From Vombatus ursinus (taxonomy: Eukaryota > Chordata > Mammalia > Diprotodontia > Vombatidae), in NCBI RefSeq assembly GCF_900497805.2, contig NW_020954687.1, positions 4,756,683 to 4,820,682 on the forward strand: a stretch of DNA of 64,000 bases, read 5' to 3'. The position numbers and the translations under genes were made by a program. Positions 53,864 to 63,852 of the stretch are shown piece by piece; the stretch's first letter is position 1, and each line of letters begins with the position of its first letter. The notes under the pieces were generated by a model. The model made no database searches, was not told where the DNA came from, and worked only from the letters and a program-made list of their open reading frames with translations.

Positions 53864-54590
53864 TTCAGTCAACAAGTATTTATCAAATACCTGCTATGTG
53901 CCAGGCACCATGCTAAGTGCTGGTGATAAAAAGGAAATTAAAAAAAAAATAGTCCTCAAAATGTTCACAGTCAAATGGGAGAGACAACATGCCAACAACT
54001 ATGTACAATCAAGATATATACAGAATAAATGAGAAATAACCCCCAAAGCAAGCCACTAGCATTGAAGGGGACAAGGACAGCTTTATGTAGAAGGTGAGAT
54101 TTTAGCTGAAGCTTGAAGGAAGCCTAGAAAGCCCATAAGACAGAGATGAAGAGGGAGAACACTCCAGGAATGGCAGACAGTCAGTTAAAAAAGCCCTGAG
54201 ATGGAGTGTGCTGTTGGAAAGGAACAGCGAAGAGGTCAGTGTCAATGTCTAATGTGAAAGGAGGTAAAATGCAAGAAGGCTGGATAGGTATAAAGACGTC
54301 TTTTAAAAGCCAAACACATGATTTTGTATTTGATTCTGGAAGTAATGGGGAACTACTGGAGTTTTTGTTTTTGTTTGTTTTTTTTTTTTTTTTTTAGTAG
54401 GGAGGTGACACGGCCAGACATGTATTTCAGGAAGATCGATTTGATAGCTGAATGTAGGATTGACTAGAATGGGGAGATGCTTGATGTAGGGAGACCAACC
54501 AGTAGATTACTGTAATATTCCAGGGGTGAAATGATGAGGCCCTGCACTAGGGTGGTGGCAGTGTCCTAGATGAGAAGAGGGTTCTATTAT
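53864..54590 (-). mobile_element. L2 LINE, C-terminal RT region and 3' end
   Basis: CAGTCAACAAGTATTTATC, TGCTATGTGCCAGGCACC, ATGGGAGAGACAACATGCC, GTGAGATTTTAGCTGAAGC, TTGAAGGAAGCCTAG, CCCTGAGATGGAGTG, TTGTATTTGATTCTGG, AGTAGGGAGGTGACACGG, TGTATTTCAGGAAGATCG, ATATTCCAGGGGTG and GGGTGGTGGCAGTGTC. A T-rich expansion (54363-54396) replaces a few consensus bases. This copy gives the best internal ruler for the gap-spanning L2 at 4.4-5.0 kb. Confidence 0.95.
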
Positions 54591-54687
54591 GGTTCTAGAA
54601 CTGTAAACAGGGGATTTGGCATCAGGGCAAAGGGAAGGATAATGTGCTGGGGGGGAACTTGCTGAGAAAATTAAAGCATTTCCCCCT

Positions 54688-54775
54688 TGGCGTGTTGTGA
54701 GGATAAAATGAGACAATATTTGTAAAGCACTTAGTACAGTATTAGACACACAGTAGGTGCTTATTAAATGCTTAT
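54688..54775 (+). mobile_element. MIR 3' part
   Basis: GTGTTGTGAGGATAAAATGAG, ATTTGTAAAGCACTTAGTAC, CACAGTAGGTGCTTATTAAATG: MIR tail in its L2-like form. The 80-codon minus-strand frame is antisense to this and the L2. Confidence 0.85.
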
Positions 54776-54925
54776 TTCCTTCTTTCCTTCCCTATCAACT
54801 GTCATCCACGTTAAGCTGACTTTTGCAATGGTTTCAAGTAGGTCTATCCAGCAACCTTATGATAGTCTATCTGTCTCTTTAACTCTTGAAGCAATTGGTG
54901 CTAACTCAATGACTCAATACTAGAG

Positions 54926-55040
54926 GTTACCTCCCAGGGTTGTTGAAGATCAAATGTGATTACATATGTAAAATGCTCTGCAAACCTTAAAACACCATAT
55001 AACTGCTAGTTATTATTATTATTACTACCAGTACTACTAT
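54926..55040 (+). mobile_element. MIR 3' part
   Basis: GGTTACCTCCCAGGGTTG, GAAGATCAAATGTGATTAC, CTCTGCAAACCTTAAAAC and CTGCTAGTTATTATTATT: MIR tail with ATT repeats. Confidence 0.88.
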
Positions 55041-56460
55041 TACTGCTTTAAGTGTCCAGTCATCTTTTACCTTTCTAGTAACCATTGACAGTACTTTTTT
55101 TCCCCCAGCAGCTACCTCTGCCAGTCAAATGTACTTGTTCCAGATGTCACTAACACATGCCTGTTACATTTTTTCCTTACAGTTCCATCTGCTAAAGGCA
55201 AATATACTGATTAATGGAATAATGAAACTCACTCAACCACTGCTACCTCCTCTTCCCAGTAATCTAAAATAACAAAACAATCTTTAATGAGTCTGAGTTA
55301 AAAGTAAAAGTTCAATTTAGAAAATCTGTTATTGTATTTAAGGGGGGAGGTTAGATCAGCAGCAAACGACTTTAGCTCAAGTTTTCCCACAAATGATTTC
55401 TATCTACCCTGTTAAATATGATCAAATTGATGAAGCACATTGACAAGAGCCATCTTGGAACTATTTGGGGGATTAGAGGGAGTTGATTCCCTGGAATCAG
55501 GAATGATTGGCAAATAAAGAAAAACCAGTTATATATCAATATAGGCATCTATGGAGACTCTAGTAATCACACTGTTATTTTATAAACACATATACTACAT
55601 AGCATCTGCTGGTGTTTATTTTAATTCTTCTGAAGAGGCCTATGTTTAAGTCAGAATTTAAGTGACACAATTAGAAAAAAGGCAAAAAGGCAGGAGAATA
55701 AACTGAATAAATTCCAAATATGACTTCTAAAGGCAGACAATATAAAAGCTATAATCTTAGTTTAAGCCCCACACTTTTTAAACACAGTAATTATAGGACA
55801 TCTGCTGTGAACACAGCTTTGCTATTGGATAACCCTAATTGCCCTGTAATATTTCCTGACACTCCCCAAAATATGCCCCATTGCTAATAATTCATTCACA
55901 GTTCAGCCCCATTATTAGCTACTAATTCAAACAATCAAGACAAAGACAACGAATGGATGACCTTGAACAATTATCCACTCAGTGAACAGAATTTTTTTTC
56001 TGCCTTTCAAAGACTTTTACTGCTTTTCTGATGGCAATAGCAACGCTCCAAAATTAGAGAAATACAGGCAAGAGAAAAGAATGGTGGCATAAATGCTGAG
56101 GTTCTATCTCTGATATTGACAACGGAAGGAGTAGAGTTCTATATACCAGCTCTCAGAAGTAAAAGAATAAGATCAAAAATTCAAAAGAAAAAAAAAGCTA
56201 AATTGCATATCAAAATAATTAGAGGAGCCCTGATAGTGCAAAGTACAATATTAATTCAATATTTTTGCTAAATGTAATTCTGAGGAAACTTAAAAACCAA
56301 CTAATATGAAAACCATAAAAAAAAATCCTCATTTCTTCCAGCAAAGTGGTGGGAGTTTAACTGACATCCCCTTAGGGGGCTTCCCATAAAGTAGAGGCTG
56401 CCAAGTGAATCCTCCCTCCCTGCTGCCTTCTTACCACCTCTTCATTTCTCAGGAACATTG
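55041..56460. other. Repeat-free island, possible conserved noncoding DNA
   Basis: About 1.4 kb with no recognised transposon. 55640-55980 has many homeodomain-like ATTA/TAAT cores (CTAATAATTC, ATTATTAGCTAC, TAATTC) among ordinary complex sequence. No frame of interest. A developmental enhancer is one possible reading. Confidence 0.35.
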
Positions 56461-56490
56461 TTTTTCTTTTTCTTCTTCTTTTTTTTTTTA
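56461..56490. repeat. T-rich tract
   Basis: TTTTTC/TTC units ending in T10; a lysine-rich minus-strand frame arises from it. Confidence 0.9.
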
Positions 56491-56615
56491 AATACCATAA
56501 CCTTTGGGTTTCCTAAGTTAGGAACCATAACTAGTAAGTTTTGCATCAGAAGCAAATAGCACAAAATGTGCATCAGGGCTGAAGGCAAATGGCACAAAAC
56601 AAGCCATGATGAAGT

Positions 56616-56637
56616 GAGAGAGAGAGAGAGAGAGAGA
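56616..56637. repeat. (GA)n microsatellite
   Basis: About eleven GA units next to MAR1. Confidence 0.95.
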
Positions 56638-56665
56638 CTTTTCAAATGTATCTCCTTTGGATATC

Positions 56666-56904
56666 CCTAGGTTGCACAATGGATAGAGTTCTGGGCCTGG
56701 ATTCGGGAAGACCTAAGTTCAAATCTGGCCTCAGACACTGTAGCTGTGTGACCCTGGGCCAGTCACTTAACCTTGTTTGCCCTAGTTTCCTCATCTATAA
56801 AATCAGCTGGAGAAGGAAATGGCAAACCACTCCAGTGTCTTTGCCAAGAAAACTCCAAATGGGGTCAAAATGAGTTAGACATGACTGAAAGGACTGAACA
56901 ACAA
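56666..56904 (+). mobile_element. MAR1-type SINE, full length
   Basis: CCTAGGTTGCACAATGG, GAAGACCTAAGTTCAAATC, GTGTGACCCTGGGCC, AATCAGCTGGAGAAGG, AAACCACTCCAGTGTC, AAAATGAGTTAGACATGAC and GACTGAACAACAA. Well preserved. Directly followed by a reversed L2. Confidence 0.95.
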
Positions 56905-57330
56905 TATTATGTACCAGACACAGAGCTAAGTCCCAGAATACCAATTTAAAAAAAAAAGTGGAAATTGTCTCTGCCCTCAAAGAGCTTATGTTCCAATGAG
57001 GAAAACAACAGGTACATAAGCCTATATTTACAAAGTAGATTCAAAATAACCTTAGAGGGGAAGGTACTAGTAGCTATGTGGACTACTAGGAAAGATCTAT
57101 TGCAGAAGGTTGTACTTGAGGTAAATGTTGAAAGAAACTCGAGATTCTGAGAAGCAAAGGTGAGGAAGGAAAGCATTCCAAGCATGTGTGACAGGAAGTA
57201 CAAGGGCACAGAAACAGGAGATGGGGCTTGCAAGTGTTTGTCTGTTTAAGGGAAGAAACCAGTATGTGTGGAACATGAAGAGTGGTGGGATAGTGATAGT
57301 GAGAGCAATCTGACAGAGAAGAGAAGAAGC
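56905..57330 (-). mobile_element. L2 LINE 3' end
   Basis: TTATGTACCAGACACAGAGC, CTCTGCCCTCAAAGAGC, ACTTGAGGTAAATGTTG, GAAAGCATTCCAAGCATGTG: reversed L2. The right part (to 57330) is loosely matched. Frames here on both strands, including a 115-codon one, are not genes. Confidence 0.8.
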
Positions 57331-57410
57331 AGGGCTGACGGTTATACGTAGGGGGATTTCTGATGTATATCTTAGACTAAAATAAGTTTCATGAATCCAA
57401 GATACAAAAC

Positions 57411-57495
57411 AATACTGCTTTGCTTTTCTTTGTATGCCTAGCACCTAACACAATGCCTGACAAATAGTGGGTTCTTCATAAATATTTGTAGATCT
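57411..57495 (+). mobile_element. L2 LINE 3' end
   Basis: TTTTCTTTGTATGCCTAGC, ACCTAACACAATGCC, GTGGGTTCTTCATAAATATTTG: forward L2 end. Confidence 0.8.
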
Positions 57496-57990
57496 ATTGA
57501 TTCTTAGAAACCCCTACCCAGTAGAAAAGAACCATAACTAATGGCCCACTTACCCTGTCACTAATTTTTAAAAAGCAAAGATAAAAATCTAATTGGATAT
57601 GCTTTTTAGTGGATCCAATTTATTGAAACAGTTTAGACTGACGAGTCATCTGATTTTTTTCCTGGTTTTCCACTGTGCTAAATCAACCTTTCACTTATTC
57701 AACAAGCACCAACAGCAAGATTTAAAAAAAAAAAATTCTTATAAGGCTTCAGTCTATTTTGGTATTATTGTTTTCTATCATTGGATGTGGAGCTATCTCA
57801 AACCAAACCAAACTTAGCATTTTTTTTAGCAATTAAATTCCTAGTTTTTCTTATTAAAATATTTTTTTCTTGCTTGAGTAGATAACTCTATGTCACATAA
57901 ACTCTATTAAGATAACATTTTAATGAGGTCAGGGTAAATCAATTAGAATAATTGGTATTAAAAATCTTTCAAAGTTAATTCAAGGCAACA
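57496..57990. other. Unique AT-rich sequence
   Basis: Nothing recognised. Confidence 0.4.
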
Positions 57991-58165
57991 AATATCTTTG
58001 ATTTGCCTGTCAAATGTGAGGCATTATGGTGGGCTCTAGGGATACAAAGGCAAGAAAATAAAAAAAAAATTTATGTTCCTTAAGGAGTTTATATTTTACT
58101 GGGGACATAGGACATGTCTGCAACTAAGTAAATACGAAGTATGTACAATGTAATAAAAAGAAGAA
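57991..58165 (-). mobile_element. L2 LINE 3' end
   Basis: ATTATGGTGGGCTCTAGGG, ATACAAAGGCAAG, TTCCTTAAGGAGTTTATATTTTAC: reversed L2 terminus, decayed. Confidence 0.75.
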
Positions 58166-58209
58166 TTTATATGAGGAACAGGTGCGACTAGAAAGCAGTG
58201 AGGACCATT

Positions 58210-58285
58210 ATGTCGTATGAGATAGAGAATGAGCCTTGGAGTCAGGAAAAGCTAGGTTAAAGTCCGACTTCTTATACAAGTTGCC
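58210..58285 (+). mobile_element. tRNA-SINE head fragment
   Basis: TGAGATAGAGAATGAGCC, TTGGAGTCAGGAAAAGC, TAGGTTAAAGTCCGAC: SINE head only. Confidence 0.6.
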
Positions 58286-61002
58286 CTTAGCTGTCCCCTC
58301 TTATATGAGAGAGAAAAACAGAAAGGGGAAAGACATTAATCTTCTTTGCTGTATGGGAAGAGATGCTGAGATTTAACTGGATGACAGAATTCTGCTGAGT
58401 GCAGGGCTCAGAGAATCAACCTGAACTGTTTTTCGTGAGGTCTGTTTGCTACAATTTGATTGAACACAGAATCTTTGTAAGGAAATCGCTACCTGGGCTG
58501 GTCTGCAGCACACAGAGATAGCAAGTCCAATGCACTTTTCATTTCTCTAGCTTAAAGGAACTGTTCTCCAAATTCGTAGTGTAACACTTTTCCAATGTTC
58601 CTTTAAGGGTGTCTGCAAGTGGAAAGAGCTTGTAAATGCTATCTTGATTTGAGAATAGAAAAGAATTATTCCAATTTGAGAGCCAGAGAACCAATGGACA
58701 CTTATCAGAGAAGTAGCTTCACGCAGGATAGATGTTCCTGAATGCACCAATGACATCAATACTTGCAATTGAGAGTTCTGAGTTACCCTGAGCACAAAGA
58801 TTTTTCCTCCTTCATGCGTTTCTCTGTCAGATTTCTCTAAGTGTGTGCCCACTCTTCCCCACAGTTACTGAGTGAGTTGGTGGGATAATGAGATTTAGGT
58901 TTGTGCATACATTGTGATGCATTTTATTACTCATGCATTTATACTTAAATATCTGAATACCTGTGAGATTATTGTCGTTGTCATTGTTATTTCTTTTGCT
59001 TTGTTGCTAAGTAAACGCTTATGTTTAATATTTGAAAGTGTCCTAATTACAACTGGCTGACTTATGTAAATGGAAACATATTGGTGGGTACTCAGGAGCT
59101 ACAGTGGTGATTACTGGGAACATATTGTTTCACAGCAGAGTCATTGCCCCCAACAAACTTAAACCTGAGAGAATTTGAGTGGAACTGCATTATCTGGAAA
59201 CCTAGACCTGTCAAGACGAGGGTATATTGGATAGAATAAGTCAGCCCAGAAAGAAAGTAGATCTCCACATATGTATGTGAGAAATACAATGTGCCTCAAT
59301 GGGTATAGCCAAACCCCCCACCTATTACACTAGGATTCTATGAACTCAAGATTTTGAGGAGCCTTTATTTTGAGACACCCTAAACGTCACTTCTTTCAAA
59401 CAATCCTTTTGCTCAAGAAATGCTGAGTCTGTTTAAAAGCTGCTTTTGGGTGTTCTATGTTGCTCTTCACTTGAAAATCGAAGAAAAGTCTATCCAGTGT
59501 ATTCTTCTATTTACATTTTTAAAAGATGAACCTCAACGGAGCTTATCTATTCACATTTACATAAAGTCTTCTGGTTCCAAAATATTCTTGAAAGGTCAGT
59601 TCTAAATGGGCATTTGCCTTCTCTGAGGTATGTTCCTATTCCAGAAGTTTAATATTACCAAAATTATTTCAGGCACCAATGAAACAAATCATAACAAGAC
59701 AGACTCTCATTTTCTCTAAGAAGTTACATTCTTGCTTGTCCTTATTTGCAAATAACCAGAGGTTTGTGGTAGAGATCTAAGGATTTTAATATTTAAGTGG
59801 AATAAATTAATACAGTTGACTATATTTCATGTTCCAGTTTACTCAGACAACTCAATGTCATGGGCATCAAACAATATTTTTCTAAAAGGATTGAATCATG
59901 GAATAAACACTATGATGTAAAACACATATGTAAAAATGACTAAGTGTACAAAACATAGTCTCCCTACTTTATGATGTACTTGAAAATCTGTTTTATCTAT
60001 TTACACCTCTCCCTCTCTTTTACCTCTCACCCTCCCCAAATGGCTCCCCACCACCATCCCCAAATGTCCATCTGTTTAAGCAGAGTTGCTCTATTTCAAT
60101 TACATCTGGTTGCTAGCAGGTTTGAGATTTCCTTTTCAGAAACCTTAAACCTTTTCCAGCTAAAGTTCAGGTTCTAGTTTGAACTGCATACCTCTGGTTT
60201 TCCCACATTTTCTGTCAGATGTTGAGCCAAGCCCAAAATTAGGTTCACGTTTTCTTTTCTAGTCTGAAAGAAAATCCCCCACAAACTCAGTAGATAGTGC
60301 CTGTTCAGCAGTACTAAATGCCACCAAAAAGGCTCACTATATAATACAAACCTCATAATTTAGCCTCTAAGATTCTTGTCAAATGACTGTTATTATTTTT
60401 TTTTTAAATAAGGCAAGGCTAGGATGGAAAGAAGTTCACTTGTTTACACAGTGAAGGCCCTATAAGAAAACATGACTTCAGGCAAAATCACCGTTTTGCT
60501 TCAGTGATTCCATTATTGCTGAATATTCGACATGTTTGACCAGCCCTCAGCAGCCAAGACAGACTTGTGTGATCAGTTTATGAAATATTTGTTTAAGAAA
60601 TTAAATCCCCCTCTATTTGTTAATTATATTCTTCAAAATGAGGCATTTGGAAATACTCAGATTTTGTGGCTATATTCAGCAAGTAGTATTAGTGATCTCA
60701 AATGTGGAACTCAACACATCAAAATTCTTAGGGATTTGTGGCATTGTTTTTTCAGGAGGCTCATTATCATGGAGTTATGATGGGCATGGGACTTCCCTAC
60801 ATGTCCTCAATTAGTTCATTGCAAGTGTTGTTTGTGATTCTAGAAACTTCTTAAGAAACTAAGACTAAACAAAAGAGGGGAGTGTGGGGATTTTTGTGGG
60901 AAAATGAGGACATCATCTAAAGTTTTGGCAAATTTTGATCGATTCTAATGGGGATGCTCAGAAAATAATAATAGAAGGCGATGGCCAAAGAAACAGCAAA
61001 CC
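58286..61002. other. Repeat-poor region
   Basis: About 2.7 kb with no recognised transposon. Small frames (for example 101 codons on the minus strand at 58547-58852 and 82 codons at 60532-60780) show no known domain. 58450-58860 has less low-complexity sequence than its flanks and could be conserved noncoding DNA. Confidence 0.4.
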
Positions 61003-61115
61003 AATATGGTGTAATAAAAAATGTACTGAAGTCAGAGTTACCTATTTTCAAATCCTTCCTATATCATATACTATTGGTATGATCGGGTTCCTTCCAGCCC
61101 TAAATTTATGATCTT
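61003..61115 (+). mobile_element. MIR3-type SINE, decayed
   Basis: ATGGTGTAATAAAAAATG, CTGAAGTCAGAGTTACC, TTTTCAAATCCTTCC, then an L3-type tail (GTTCCTTCCAGCCC, TAAATTTATGATC). Confidence 0.6.
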
Positions 61116-61118
61116 ATG

Positions 61119-61150
61119 AACAAGGATTTATTAAGTGTCCCCTGTGTTCT
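61119..61150 (-). mobile_element. Nested L2, segment 1 (3' terminus)
   Basis: AACAAGGATTTATTAAGTG, TCCCCTGTGTTC is the reversed end of an L2 that resumes at about 61645. Confidence 0.6.
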
Positions 61151-61640
61151 AGTGATCACAGAGGACTAGCACCTCTAATATGAGGGCTTGCCGAGCCCTT
61201 TTCTGGGTTGCTCCTCCACCTATGGTGTCCACCTGATTCACCCAACTCTCCCCTGTGGCTCTAAGAAGCTGTAGCATGCACAGTAGCCACACCCAGTAAA
61301 TTGTCTTGGTAGGTGGGCTAAATCAGGTTGAGTAATGACAGGCCTGGTGAGTTAGGAAGATGTGTACCCTAAGCATGTCAAGACTTTCCCTGGGGGAATA
61401 GGTGGGTAAGAACGATTTGTTTCAACCGCCAAGAAGGCAGATAAAGCAGGCTCTGCAGAGCACTTAGAGCTTGGTCAGACATTTGAAGATGCCAAGGTCA
61501 TCTATTTCATTGACTCAGGAAGAGAGAGTGAAGCTCATGACTTTGTGCAACTCTGCCTCATTTAAATCCAATTCTTGTGCAAGTCAAGAATCACCTTGTG
61601 ATGTCATTGATCTTCTTCAAAAACAAAGGATGAACAACAA
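61151..61640 (+). mobile_element. Unclassified marsupial element with RTE-like end, inserted in L2
   Basis: About 490 bases of GC-richer sequence (GGGTTGCTCCTCCACC, GAAGCTGTAGCATGCAC, CTTGGTAGGTGGGC, GACTCAGGAAGAGAGAG, TTAAATCCAATTCTTGTGC), ending AAAACAAAGGATGAACAACAA. The end resembles the GAACAACAA end of MAR1, so RTE-type mobilisation is plausible. No tRNA-like boxes or coding capacity were recognised. The 70-codon frame (61471-61683) runs out of the element into L2. Confidence 0.55.
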
Positions 61641-61644
61641 TTAT

Positions 61645-61852
61645 TGGGTCCTGGATACTGACAAGTACAAGGAATATGCTTAAGGTCCCTGCCCAGTTGA
61701 CTTTCTATTTAGAGGACAGAATATTTTCCCTGATAAATAGATATAGGATGAGTGATTTTTTTTTTTCCCTTGAAGCAGACCATCTAACACCTGGAAATCA
61801 GGAAAGGCCTCTTGAAGGAGATGAACTTGATCTGAACCTTAAACACTGGTAG
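61645..61852 (-). mobile_element. Nested L2, segment 2
   Basis: CTGGATACTGACAAGTAC, AGGTCCCTGCCCAGTTG, TCTATTTAGAGGAC, AGGCCTCTTGAAGGAG and CTTGATCTGAACC continue the reversed L2 3' region. It ends at the LTR boundary. Confidence 0.75.
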
Positions 61853-62397
61853 TGATGGGGTTGGGATCTGGACCCCAGAAAGGAAAAACCCTTCACTTTC
61901 CCACATGGTCAAATCTCTGGCGTTTGCCTGAGGCTATAATCCTATCAACTGGTCTTTCATTGTGGCTACACACAATCTCCCAATTCTGTTAATCTAGCCT
62001 GGCCTTCCTTTGATTTACCTCCCTATGTATGCCATTTCCCACCCTTAATCCTAGCTAGGCTCCATTCTCCCTTGGCCATGAGGTCCAGGGCCCAGGAGTT
62101 CTGTTCACCCCAGTTTACTGACCACTCCTAGGTCCCTCCCACAGTCTTTCTGTATATAAGGTCCACCTTGTCTCCATTAAGATGCTTAGATTCTTAAAAT
62201 CTAGCCACTGCTCAGATTTTTATAATCTAGCCAACAGCTTACTAATGTTCAGACTCCTTGAAAGTCTGCCCAATATGACAGATGTTCTAATAAACCTTGT
62301 CTTTGGCTGAAAGAAGGCTTAGGTTGAATTCTTTTGGACAGGACCTGCATGTTGTGATTTTGGGGTCTCAGGACCCCTGAACCCCTAAACCGCATCA
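61853..62397 (+). mobile_element. Solo LTR of an endogenous retrovirus (copy 2), inserted in L2
   Basis: Begins TGATG and ends in CA, with TATATAAG (62153-62160) and AATAAA (62289-62294), in the same layout and orientation as copy 1 at 7958-8525. No internal viral sequence adjoins it. It splits the L2 and is therefore younger than that L2. The family is an LTR of uncertain retroviral class and is old. Confidence 0.82.
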
Positions 62398-62440
62398 TTT
62401 GGATTTCCAAGACATGGAGGTTAGGCAAGAAAGTATTCTA
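62398..62440 (-). mobile_element. Nested L2, segment 3
   Basis: GACATGGAGGTTAGGCAAG, AAAGTATTCTA aligns with the L2 stretch GAGGTGAGGAGG, GAGCATTCCAGG between the LTR and the next SINE. Confidence 0.65.
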
Positions 62441-62586
62441 GGGGCAGCTAGATGGCACAGTGGACAGAGCACAGGCCCTGAAGTCAGGAGGACCTAAGTT
62501 CAAATCCGGCCTCAGACCAAACACTTGACACTTACTAGCTGTGTGACCCTGGGCAAGTCATTTAACCCCAATTGCCTAAAAAAAAA
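62441..62586 (+). mobile_element. WSINE1-like tRNA SINE inserted in L2
   Basis: GGGGCAGCTAGATGGCACAG, CAGAGCACAGGCCC, TCAGGAGGACCTAAG, TTCAAATCCGGCCTC, TTACTAGCTGTGTGACC, CTGGGCAAGTCATTTAACC, CCAATTGCC, then poly(A). A 10-base duplication AAGTATTCTA is exact at 62431-62440 and 62587-62596. It is close to consensus and probably the youngest SINE type here. Confidence 0.96.
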
Positions 62587-62596
62587 AAGTATTCTA

Positions 62597-63330
62597 AGTG
62601 TGGGGTACTCCTCTTCAAAGGCACAGGTGACAGATACAATATCATGTTCAGGGAGCAGCAAGTAAGCCAGGTTAAAGTACACAAGGGGGGATTATTGTAA
62701 AAACAGCCTGCCAAGAATGTCTGGAGTCAGATTGTGACAATCATTAAACACCAAGCAGAGGAGTTTATATTTTGTCCTAAAAGCAACAGGAAGCCACTGA
62801 GACTTCTAGAACAGGAATGTTACTTGATCAGGTCTGTGACTTAGCTAGGAATATCACTTTGGCAGCTGTTTGGAGATTGAATGGGAAAAGGACCAGATTA
62901 GACCAGAAAGACCAAAAGACAAGGATACTAGTTAGGAGGTCATTACAATGGTAGGTGAAAGGTAATGAGGACCTGATCAAGGGTGATGGTCATGAAATTA
63001 GAGATGAAGAAGCTGTGAACAATTTTGAGGAGGGACAATTGAAAAAACTTGGTAACTGAGTATATAGTGGGGATGTAGAGAGAGAGTGAAGAGCTAAAGA
63101 TAACTGCTACATTACAGAATCTGGATAAATGGAAGAATTGTAGTGCCCTCAACCGAAATAAAGGAACTGAAGGGGGCATGAGTTAGGGGGGGAACAGTAA
63201 TGAGTTTGGTTTTGAATATTTTGAGTTTTTGATGCCAATAGGATATCCAGGTAGAAATGTTCAGCAGCAAGTTGAAGATGTAGGACTAGAGCTCAAGGAA
63301 GAGATAAGGATTGGGTACATTGATTTGGGA
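62597..63330 (-). mobile_element. Nested L2, segment 4 (RT C-terminal region)
   Basis: ACACCAAGCAGAGGAG, TTTATATTTTGTCC, AGCAACAGGAAGCCAC, TACTTGATCAGGTC, TATCACTTTGGCAGC, GAGGTCATTACAATGG, GAATATTTTGAGTTTTTG, ATAGGATATCCAGG: reversed L2 through its RT region. The 78-codon minus-strand frame (62943-63179) is a remnant of L2 coding sequence. Confidence 0.93.
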
Positions 63331-63585
63331 GAGCAGCTAGGTGGCACAGTGGATAGAGTGCTGAGCCTGGAGTCAGGAAGAGTTATCTTTGTGAGTTCAA
63401 ATCTCGCCTCAGACATTTACTGTGTGATCCTGAACAAGTCACTTAACCCTCTTTGCCTCAGTTTCCTCATTTGTAAAATGAGCTGGAGAAGAAAATGGCA
63501 AACCACTACAGTATCTTTGCCAAGAAAACCCCAAGTGGGAGTCACAAAAAGTCAGACATGACTGAAATGACTGAACAACAACAAC
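63331..63585 (+). mobile_element. MAR1-type SINE inserted in L2
   Basis: GAGCAGCTAGGTGGCACAG, GAGTGCTGAGCCTGG, GAGTTCAAATCTCGCC, GAACAAGTCACTTAACC, AATGAGCTGGAGAAG, CCAAGAAAACCCC, GTCAGACATGACTG and GAACAACAACAAC. An exact 14-base duplication ACATTGATTTGGGA flanks it at 63317-63330 and 63586-63599. The 110-codon frame (63229-63561) is a chance run through L2 and SINE. Confidence 0.96.
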
Positions 63586-63599
63586 ACATTGATTTGGGA

Positions 63600-63707
63600 A
63601 TTATTGATGTAAACGTGATAGTTTAATCTGTGCAAATAGATGAGATTATGAAAACAGTGTTTAGAAAAAGAAGAATGGGAGAGTGTAAAGGGGAACTTAG
63701 AGCCCTA
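63600..63707 (-). mobile_element. Nested L2, segment 5
   Basis: ATTGATGTAAACGTGATAG, AGATGAGATTATGAAAAC, GGGAGAGTGTAAAGGGG correspond to the L2 stretch (ATAGAGATGATAG, GCTGATGAGATC) that follows the point of MAR1 insertion. Confidence 0.7.
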
Positions 63708-63708
63708 A

Positions 63709-63743
63709 GGTACATATATACATACATATATATGTATATATAT
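63709..63743. repeat. Microsatellite (TATA/CATA)n
   Basis: ACATATATACATACATATA and TATATATG. Confidence 0.92.
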
Positions 63744-63852
63744 GTGAATTTCTTGAGAACAGGAGTGGTCTTTTTTCTTTTCTATTTGTATTTCCAGCAC
63801 TTAGCACAGTGGTTGGCACATAGTGGTTGCTTAATAAATGCTCATTCATGCA
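63743..63852 (+). mobile_element. L2 LINE 3' end, well preserved
   Basis: TTTCTTGAGAACAGGAG, TTTGTATTTCCAGC, ACTTAGCACAGTGGTTGG, CACATAGTGGTTGC, TTAATAAATGCTCATTC: forward L2 terminus, opposite in orientation to the nested L2 beside it. Confidence 0.9.

Noticed and set aside
57097-57444. 115-codon minus-strand frame
   Set aside because: Lies over and beside L2 sequence; no known domain.
62441-62520. tRNA gene candidate
   Set aside because: A/B-box-like sequence here and in other SINE heads belongs to tRNA-derived SINEs, followed by SINE bodies and poly(A).
63229-63561. 110-codon forward frame
   Set aside because: Crosses the boundary between L2 and an inserted MAR1, so it cannot be an original gene.
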